Part shown: piece by piece, positions 58,900 through 64,000 of the stretch
Layout: each line of letters starts with the position of its first letter
Numbering within the stretch: position 1 is the stretch's first letter
From: Massilibacteroides vaginae
GTDB taxonomy: Bacteria; Bacteroidota; Bacteroidia; Bacteroidales; Tannerellaceae
Direction of reading: 5' to 3'
DNA: 64,000 nucleotides
Assembly: GCF_900178525.1 (NCBI RefSeq)
Contig: NZ_FXDJ01000006.1
Location: 372,001 to 436,000 of the forward strand
Position numbers and translations under genes: made by a program
Notes under the pieces: model-generated
What the model was told of the DNA's origin: nothing
Databases searched by the model: none
What the model saw: the letters and a program-made list of their open reading frames with translations, nothing else

Positions 58900-58907
58900 T
58901 AGATTTG
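58900..58907 (+). promoter_or_regulatory. -7 box of the cysK promoter
   Basis: TAGATTTG matches TAnnTTTG; the -33-like TTTA at 58877-58880 is spaced 19 nt upstream. The predicted transcript starts near 58914, giving a leader of about 34 nt. Confidence 0.6.
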
Positions 58908-58947
58908 CATTATAAAAATGAATTGAATACATAAAATCAAAATAATT

Positions 58948-59895
58948 ATGGCAAAGATTGCAAAGAAATTAACTGACCTTGTAGGAAACACCCCACTATT
59001 GGAGCTCTCGAATTACAATAAAAGCAAAAATATTAAAGCACAACTGATTGCGAAATTAGAATATTTCAATCCGGCAGGAAGTGTAAAAGACCGTATCGCC
59101 TTGGCTATGATTGAAGACGCCGAACAAAAAGGACTATTGAAAACGGGTTCTACAATTATTGAACCCACAAGCGGTAACACAGGCGTAGGATTAGCATTTG
59201 TAGCCTCGGCAAAAGGATATAAACTAATCCTGACCATGCCCGAAACCATGAGTATTGAGCGTCGTAATTTGTTGAAAGCATTGGGAGCCAATCTTGTTTT
59301 AACACCGGGACCTGAAGGAATGAAAGGGGCTATCGCGAAAGCAGAAGCACTACGCCAGGAAACTCCGGGGTCAATTATTCTTCAACAATTTGAAAACGAA
59401 GCAAACCCCACGATCCACAAACAGACTACTGCCGTAGAAATCTGGAACGATACAGACGGACAAGTAGATCTTTTTGTAGGTGGAGTTGGAACAGGAGGAA
59501 CCATCAGCGGAGTTGGTGAAAAGCTAAAAGAATTAAATCCGAATGTAAAGATCATTGCTGTTGAACCGGCAGATTCAGCTGTACTTTCAGGAGAAGCTCC
59601 CGGACCTCATAAAATTCAGGGGATTGGCGCAGGATTTATTCCAAAGACCTACCATGGCGAAGTAGTCGATCAAGTTATTAAAGTATCCAATGACGACGCT
59701 ATCAGAACAAGTCGCGAACTATCTAAACAAGAAGGTCTGTTAGTCGGGATTTCTTCCGGAGCGGCAACTTATGCGGCAACACAATTAGCTTTACTACCGG
59801 AGAACGCTGGTAAAAAAATTGTAGTATTACTACCGGATACAGGAGAACGCTATCTATCAACCGTACTTTACGCGTTTGACGAATACCCCCTTTAA
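58948..59895 (+). CDS. cysK: Cysteine synthase A (O-acetylserine sulfhydrylase)
   Basis: 315 aa PLP enzyme, cytosolic. It makes L-cysteine from O-acetylserine and sulfide. PLP Lys in [12 protein letters not shown] (Lys ~45), substrate loop [13 protein letters not shown], phosphate-binding [12 protein letters not shown], and the C-terminal Ser in GISSGAAT. Length and motifs are those of CysK rather than CysM or CBS. It has its own promoter, palindromic operator and terminator, so it is monocistronic. Confidence 0.95.
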   Translation: MAKIAKKLTDLVGNTPLLELSNYNKSKNIKAQLIAKLEYFNPAGSVKDRIALAMIEDAEQKGLLKTGSTIIEPTSGNTGVGLAFVASAKGYKLILTMPETMSIERRNLLKALGANLVLTPGPEGMKGAIAKAEALRQETPGSIILQQFENEANPTIHKQTTAVEIWNDTDGQVDLFVGGVGTGGTISGVGEKLKELNPNVKIIAVEPADSAVLSGEAPGPHKIQGIGAGFIPKTYHGEVVDQVIKVSNDDAIRTSRELSKQEGLLVGISSGAATYAATQLALLPENAGKKIVVLLPDTGERYLSTVLYAFDEYPL

Positions 59896-59920
59896 GCTTA
59901 CGCAACACTCCATATCAACT

Positions 59921-59976
59921 TACCCTTTCCCCTGTCCGACTGATTTTATTGGACTGGAGAAAGGGTACGTTTTTTT
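59921..59976 (+). terminator. Terminator of cysK
   Basis: TACCCTTTC...GAAAGGGTA arms (59921-59929/59959-59967), with further TGTCC/GGAC pairing, form a long stem followed by a run of T (59970-59976), 25 bp after the stop. Confidence 0.85.
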
Positions 59977-60077
59977 ATATATACTTTATCTCTTTTCCTG
60001 TAAATAAAAAACTTTTCATATTTTTGTTAAAAATCAATGGTTGTTTGTTTTCTATTATTAAAATCATCACCTTGCTA

Positions 60078-61817
60078 ATGCGTACTATATTCGTTGCTTT
60101 TTTGTGTGGTATGTTTTTATTTGTTGCATGTGATAGTTCGACTATCCGACAATTAGAACAGATAGAGGCTTTGATACCTTATGAGACAGACAGTGCTGCC
60201 TGTATGCTTGAAACGATTAGTTTCTCCACACATTTCTCCTCCAAAGAACAAGCATTATATAATTTGCTTCAAACACAACTGTATTATTTAAAGGATAGTA
60301 CATTCTCTTCAGACTCGATAATCTCTTCTGCTGTGAGCTATTATGAGGAAAAAGAAGACCGGACCAAATTAATGAAGGCCTACTATTTAAAAGGATGTGT
60401 AGCCTATCAACTGCAAGAAATACCTAAAGCACAGCATTGCTTTCTTAATGCACTTGAAATTTCCGAAAAGGTAAAACAACCGGATCCTGCTTTGTTAGCC
60501 AGAATTTATAATCGTTGTGGTGATTTGTATGTAAGGAATAATGCTTATGAAGAAGCTTTGGCAATGAATATGAAATCACTAGATTGTTTTGATGAAATCG
60601 CTGATCCTTACGCTTTATCATATATTTACAGAGATATTGCACGCGCATATGAATTATTGGAAAAAACGGATAGTGTGGTGTTCTATTATGAGAAATCAAA
60701 TTTCATGGCTGAACTAAACGAAGATGAGGGAATGTATTATAGTGGACTATTGGAATTAAGTGGTTTTTTAATTGACAATGGTATTGTTGATTCCTTGGTT
60801 ACTATTAATATGAATAAGATAAAAGCAGAGTTTGATGAACTGCCAAGCAATGTTTGTTTAACTTTTGGACAATATTACAAAAAGATCGCAAAGATTGATT
60901 CTGCTATTTATTATTTAGAGAAAGGTGTTGAGAGCGAAAATTTATATACTAAGGCAGCTTCGCTACATGAGTTGTCTCAAATTAAAAAAGATCAGGGTGA
61001 CGTTATTGTAGCATTGAACTTTTTGGAAGAATATACTTGTTTGGAACAAGAAATTATTGACATGTCGAGAACAGAATTAATCGTTCGCACCCAAGCTGAA
61101 TATAATTATGAAAAAACTGAACGCGAAAATCTGAGACTCCGTTTGGAAAATTACAAAAACAGTATCGACCTATACCGGATTGCCGGAGTTGCCTTATTCG
61201 CAATTGTTGTTATTTACTATTTGTTGAGAATAAAAATCAGGCAAATAAAAAGACAGCGAGAAAATAACCGTAAGCTTAAGCAAGAAAAAGAAGAAATTGA
61301 ACATCTGTATCAATATACACTGCTTGAAATAGAAAAAAATGAAAAAGAGATTAAGCGTTTAACTCAAATTGTAGAAGAAAACACGCAATTACCAAAATCG
61401 AAACTTCGGGAGGTGAAAAAACAACTTCAATCTTTACAAAGTGAGCAGAGGTCGAACCAATCCACATTAAATTTGCTGGGAAGTAAAATCCGGGAGTCGG
61501 CAGTTTTTATTAAATTCTATCAGGTAGGTTCAGGACAAATTGTAGAGATTACGGATTCAGACTGGACATCGCTACAAACATTAATTGAAACGGCTTATCC
61601 GGATTTCTTATCACGATTGTTTTCCAATTACAGTCCTTCACAAAAAGAAATAAGACTTTGCTTATTATTAAAAACCGGACTTTCTGTAACAGCTATAGCC
61701 GATCTTTTATGCTGTACTATCTCTTCTGTTTCGGTTACCCGGTCGCGTTTACATATAAAAATAACTGGAAAAAGAGGTTCACCTCAAGATCTGGACACCT
61801 ATGTAGGTTCTTTGTAA
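60078..61817 (+). CDS. TPR-containing membrane regulator with C-terminal LuxR-like HTH
   Basis: 579 aa from ATG 60078. The longer open frame from 59949 runs through the cysK terminator and is not the gene start. Lipobox-like FLFVAC (Cys18). Residues about 30-350 are TPR-like helical repeats (YYLKGCVAYQLQEIPKAQHCFLNALEIS). A membrane helix (about 366-386, AGVALFAIVVIYYLL) is followed by a long coiled coil (about 390-470) and a C-terminal HTH (KTGLSVTAIADLLCCTISSVSVTRSRLHIKI). This is a common Bacteroidota design in which a periplasmic TPR sensor is joined to a cytoplasmic DNA-binding end. It is followed after 122 bp by the secreted-protein cluster on the same strand, its likely target. Confidence 0.82.
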   Translation: MRTIFVAFLCGMFLFVACDSSTIRQLEQIEALIPYETDSAACMLETISFSTHFSSKEQALYNLLQTQLYYLKDSTFSSDSIISSAVSYYEEKEDRTKLMKAYYLKGCVAYQLQEIPKAQHCFLNALEISEKVKQPDPALLARIYNRCGDLYVRNNAYEEALAMNMKSLDCFDEIADPYALSYIYRDIARAYELLEKTDSVVFYYEKSNFMAELNEDEGMYYSGLLELSGFLIDNGIVDSLVTINMNKIKAEFDELPSNVCLTFGQYYKKIAKIDSAIYYLEKGVESENLYTKAASLHELSQIKKDQGDVIVALNFLEEYTCLEQEIIDMSRTELIVRTQAEYNYEKTERENLRLRLENYKNSIDLYRIAGVALFAIVVIYYLLRIKIRQIKRQRENNRKLKQEKEEIEHLYQYTLLEIEKNEKEIKRLTQIVEENTQLPKSKLREVKKQLQSLQSEQRSNQSTLNLLGSKIRESAVFIKFYQVGSGQIVEITDSDWTSLQTLIETAYPDFLSRLFSNYSPSQKEIRLCLLLKTGLSVTAIADLLCCTISSVSVTRSRLHIKITGKRGSPQDLDTYVGSL

Positions 61818-61939
61818 TATTCTGATAAATAGCAAGCTATCTGTTTGAGATTGCAAATGTCAACTTTTGTCAACAAAAAAATATAGGTTGAAATATTTTT
61901 TATCAGGTTATTTGTACTGAATTATAAAACAAATAACTT

Positions 61940-62299
61940 ATGTACAAAAGAAATTTGCTTGTCATTCTTGCTTTAATCCTTACTTCAATTAGCATCGATG
62001 CTTTTGCCACAAAAAGAATCATTCCAATAAGAGGAAAATGGTTTGACAATATTTTACGTTCATCTACAGAACCGATTGTCACTATCGAGGATACTACGCT
62101 CGAAATTTATTTCCCTACTGAATTAAATGATGTTTTAATTAGCATATATGATGAACAAGGAAATTATGTTTTTGAGCAATATGTATCTGTTGGAGCTATG
62201 GAGAGTTGTTTTGTGAATCTATTTAATTTGGGGGTATATCGTGTTGAAATAATGCATTTTGCCAAAGGGGTTCTTAGAGGGGATTTTATTATAAAATAA
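61940..62299 (+). CDS. Secreted DUF3244-like protein
   Basis: 119 aa. Signal peptide about 1-23 (AFA-T). The mature part (~95 aa) fits DUF3244: IPIRGKWFDN..RSSTEPIVTIEDTTLEIYF followed by VLISIYDEQGNYVFEQYV and LGVYRVEIMHFAKGVLRGDFII, a one-domain beta-sandwich ending in a T9SS-like GxYxVEI...F pattern. DUF3244 proteins often flank TPR-HTH regulators and some resemble protease-inhibitor or adhesin modules; function unknown. The gene is AT-rich compared with the sus and rha operons. Confidence 0.75.
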   Translation: MYKRNLLVILALILTSISIDAFATKRIIPIRGKWFDNILRSSTEPIVTIEDTTLEIYFPTELNDVLISIYDEQGNYVFEQYVSVGAMESCFVNLFNLGVYRVEIMHFAKGVLRGDFIIK

Positions 62300-62406
62300 A
62301 TTTTCTTTTGATTCGCTTTCAATTTTAATATATGCTTGTGTAGTCTTTTTATTAAAAACAAAATTCATATCTATTATAAAAATCATTAATTAAATTATTT
62401 AAAACT

Positions 62407-63150
62407 ATGAGACGATTAATTTGGGGTTTTTCTGTGTTTTTTTGTACAAATGTTTTTGCGCAAATTTATATTCCAAATGGAACAAGTGGAGTTTTAAAAT
62501 CAACAACAGATAAAGTAGGGATTGGGAAGAGTAATCCTAGTGCACTTTTTGAGGTGTACAGTACGAATGCACCTAGTGCAATGATAGGAGGACCTAATGG
62601 AAGAATTCAGATAGGGGTTTCTACTAGTAATGGTTCCTATGCTCCATATGCAAAAAATGGAAATTCTATATTACGAGTTCTGGGTGGAATTAATGAAGAA
62701 AAAGGGATGTTGTTTCATATTGCCAATGACCTAGGAGATGGTAGGAGCTATTTCAAATTTGGTGATGATAAAAATGGTGCGTGGTTTAGTCTTTACAATA
62801 ATAAAAAAGTAATCATTAATGGTTTGGTTGGAATAGGGACTTCTAATCCATCTATGGCTCTTGAGGTAAATGGTAAAATTAGAGCTAAAGAAATAATTGT
62901 TGAATCAGGATGGGCTGACTTTGTGTTTAGTGATGAGTATAGATTACCTTCTTTGTATGAGGTAAAAAAACATATTAAAGAACATAAACATTTACCAGGT
63001 ATTCCAACAGAATCTGAGATAAAGGAGACTGGGGCTAACCTTGGAGAAATAGTTGTAAAACTTTTACAAAAAGTTGAAGAATTAACGCTCTACTCTATTC
63101 AGCAACAAGAAATAATTGACAAATCAATAATTAATAGAAACATAGAATGA
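62407..63150 (+). CDS. Secreted tail-fibre-like protein
   Basis: 247 aa. Signal peptide about 1-19 (VFA-Q). Repeated short beta motifs of the type VGIGKSNPSALFEV (about 40) and VGIGTSNPSMALEVNGKI (about 140) are typical of trimeric tail-fibre/adhesin shafts. The C-terminus carries the Bacteroidota pattern YRLPSLYEVKKHIKEHKHLPGIPTESEI and a final helix with QQQEII. It lies 107 bp after the DUF3244-like gene and 1 bp before the next gene. Not a prophage: no other phage genes are near. Likely a surface fibre or a secreted carrier protein. Confidence 0.72.
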   Translation: MRRLIWGFSVFFCTNVFAQIYIPNGTSGVLKSTTDKVGIGKSNPSALFEVYSTNAPSAMIGGPNGRIQIGVSTSNGSYAPYAKNGNSILRVLGGINEEKGMLFHIANDLGDGRSYFKFGDDKNGAWFSLYNNKKVIINGLVGIGTSNPSMALEVNGKIRAKEIIVESGWADFVFSDEYRLPSLYEVKKHIKEHKHLPGIPTESEIKETGANLGEIVVKLLQKVEELTLYSIQQQEIIDKSIINRNIE

Positions 63151-63151
63151 T

Positions 63152-64000
63152 ATGCAAATTAGAATATATATCTATTTAGCCATACTAAGCTTGAGTAACT
63201 TATTCAGTTTACATGCACAAACCTATAGTTATTTACCCTCTGACATAGAATGGAATGCAAATTATAATGCAGAAATAGATTTTTCTTGTTGGGTTTTTGA
63301 TACAAGCGGAAGTTGGGAATTCGAGTATTCAATAGAGAATTGTCATTTAGTTGTAGGGAACGGATTAATGTCTCCTGGAATATGGACGGGAGGAGGAACA
63401 ACAGATGTACGCTTTAAAATAAAATTAACGAATCCGAACAAGCAAGCCGTTGTTAAATTTAGATGGCTAAAGAATAATATTTCTCGAACTACTCGCATCT
63501 GGAAAATTAATGTAGGATCAATTCCAGAACCAACACCTACATTAAATCTATATGGTCCGGATGAAATGCAAGAAAATACTACAGCAACATTTACAGCTGA
63601 TTATTCAAAACATACATCTTCTTCCAAATATACATGGGGAGTTGCTTCAGGTCTGTCCATTGTAAGTGGACAGGGAACGAATAAAGTAACAGTAAGAGCA
63701 GGAACAGCTCTAGGCAGTAAACAGATTAGTGTTTCCACAGGCAATCTTAAAACCAATAAGAATGTCAACATTACATCTTCAACTTTAAACATAAACAATC
63801 TGAGTATAACATCTAACAAGTCTTTTTCGGGAGAAGCAATAAATATTACAAACACAGCTATATTAAATAATGCCGTAGTTAGTTTTACCGCAAATTCGGC
63901 AGTTAATATAAAGCCTAATTTCCATGCTAGACAAGGAACAACAGTTACAATAACAGCGTTAGGAAATACTCTTCATAGTTCTTATGTAAATAATAGTATT
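63152..64000 (+). CDS. Secreted PKD-like repeat protein, N-terminal part (runs off the window)
   Basis: 283 codons, all open to the end of the window. Signal peptide about 1-23 (LHA-Q). Residues about 130-210 form a PKD-like module (LYGPDEMQENTTATFTADYSK...YTWGVASGLSIVSGQGTNKVTVRAG). Near the edge, an INIKPNFHARQGTTVTITA-type stretch resembles the 'FHA-x-x-G-s' beta-coat-hanger repeats of large Bacteroidota surface proteins. The ATG lies 1 bp after the previous stop, suggesting coupling. The total size and C-terminal domain (toxin, sorting signal or RHS) are unknown. Confidence 0.7.
   Translation, partial: MQIRIYIYLAILSLSNLFSLHAQTYSYLPSDIEWNANYNAEIDFSCWVFDTSGSWEFEYSIENCHLVVGNGLMSPGIWTGGGTTDVRFKIKLTNPNKQAVVKFRWLKNNISRTTRIWKINVGSIPEPTPTLNLYGPDEMQENTTATFTADYSKHTSSSKYTWGVASGLSIVSGQGTNKVTVRAGTALGSKQISVSTGNLKTNKNVNITSSTLNINNLSITSNKSFSGEAINITNTAILNNAVVSFTANSAVNIKPNFHARQGTTVTITALGNTLHSSYVNNSI

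Noticed and set aside
59949-60077. Longer N-terminus for the TPR-HTH protein
   Set aside because: It would be encoded inside the cysK terminator; the ATG at 60078 gives a proper lipoprotein signal.
62407-64000. Prophage remnant, because of the tail-fibre-like protein
   Set aside because: No integrase, capsid, portal or lysis genes nearby; the proteins carry signal peptides, which fits surface proteins better than phage parts.

Overview
The window looks like chromosomal DNA from a member of the Bacteroidales (Bacteroidota), probably a gut or environmental glycan degrader related to Parabacteroides, Dysgonomonas or Bacteroides. I cannot fix the genus from sequence alone. The reasons are a full SusC/SusD starch-utilisation operon, lipoproteins with acidic residues after the lipobox cysteine, FimA/Mfa-type fimbriae, DUF3244 and TPR-HTH proteins, a B. 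thetaiotaomicron-like rhamnose operon, and repeated matches to the Bacteroidota -7 promoter box TAnnTTTG. I saw no rRNA, tRNA or CRISPR array.

Layout. 1-3048 (minus strand): a restriction-modification type defence operon with a C5 cytosine methyltransferase, a MORC/MutL-like GHKL ATPase and the N-terminus of a Z1-domain protein, each overlapping the next by ATGA. 3049-4424: non-coding DNA rich in repeats. 4425-16653 (minus): a starch operon in the order susC, susD, susE/F-like, susB (GH97), GH13 lipoprotein, susA (GH13). 17211-21260 (minus): a fimbrial locus with a Mfa2/FimB-like protein, a FimA/Mfa1-like fimbrillin, a truncated DUF3575 gene and an AraC regulator. 21613-22341: a queuosine-precursor transporter gene directly behind a preQ1-I-type riboswitch. 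22482-26099: a DUF1080 hydrolase, then REP-like repeats, an intact IS1182-family insertion sequence and a second copy of the long structured repeat seen at 3949.

26100-34765: lrgAB, a GH20-type glycosidase followed by the stump of a DUF5009 acetyltransferase, a LytS/LytR-type two-component system, a small secreted protein, a GH3/serine-hydrolase fusion and a 57-aa membrane protein. 34902-39495: PlsC, a Wzi-like capsule protein and an SLC12-like transporter. 39488-57844: a large L-rhamnose locus. The AraC regulator rhaR is transcribed away from rhaK-rhaI-rhaT-rhaD, and these are followed on the same strand by four GH78 and one GH106 alpha-L-rhamnosidases. The enzymes release rhamnose outside the cytoplasm, RhaT imports it, and RhaI, RhaK and RhaD convert it to DHAP and lactaldehyde. 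57841-59895: an unknown secreted protein, a DUF2007 protein and cysK. 60078-64000: a TPR-HTH lipoprotein regulator followed by an AT-rich cluster of secreted proteins (DUF3244, tail-fibre-like, PKD-like) that runs off the window.

The least explained material is in the non-coding DNA: a 272-bp structured repeat flanked by 93-bp REP-like units at two loci, an AT-rich palindromic module at three loci, a 23-bp perfect inverted repeat inside the rhamnosidase operon, and an array of three hairpins upstream of susC. The secreted cluster at the right edge is the best candidate for an uncharacterised protein system.
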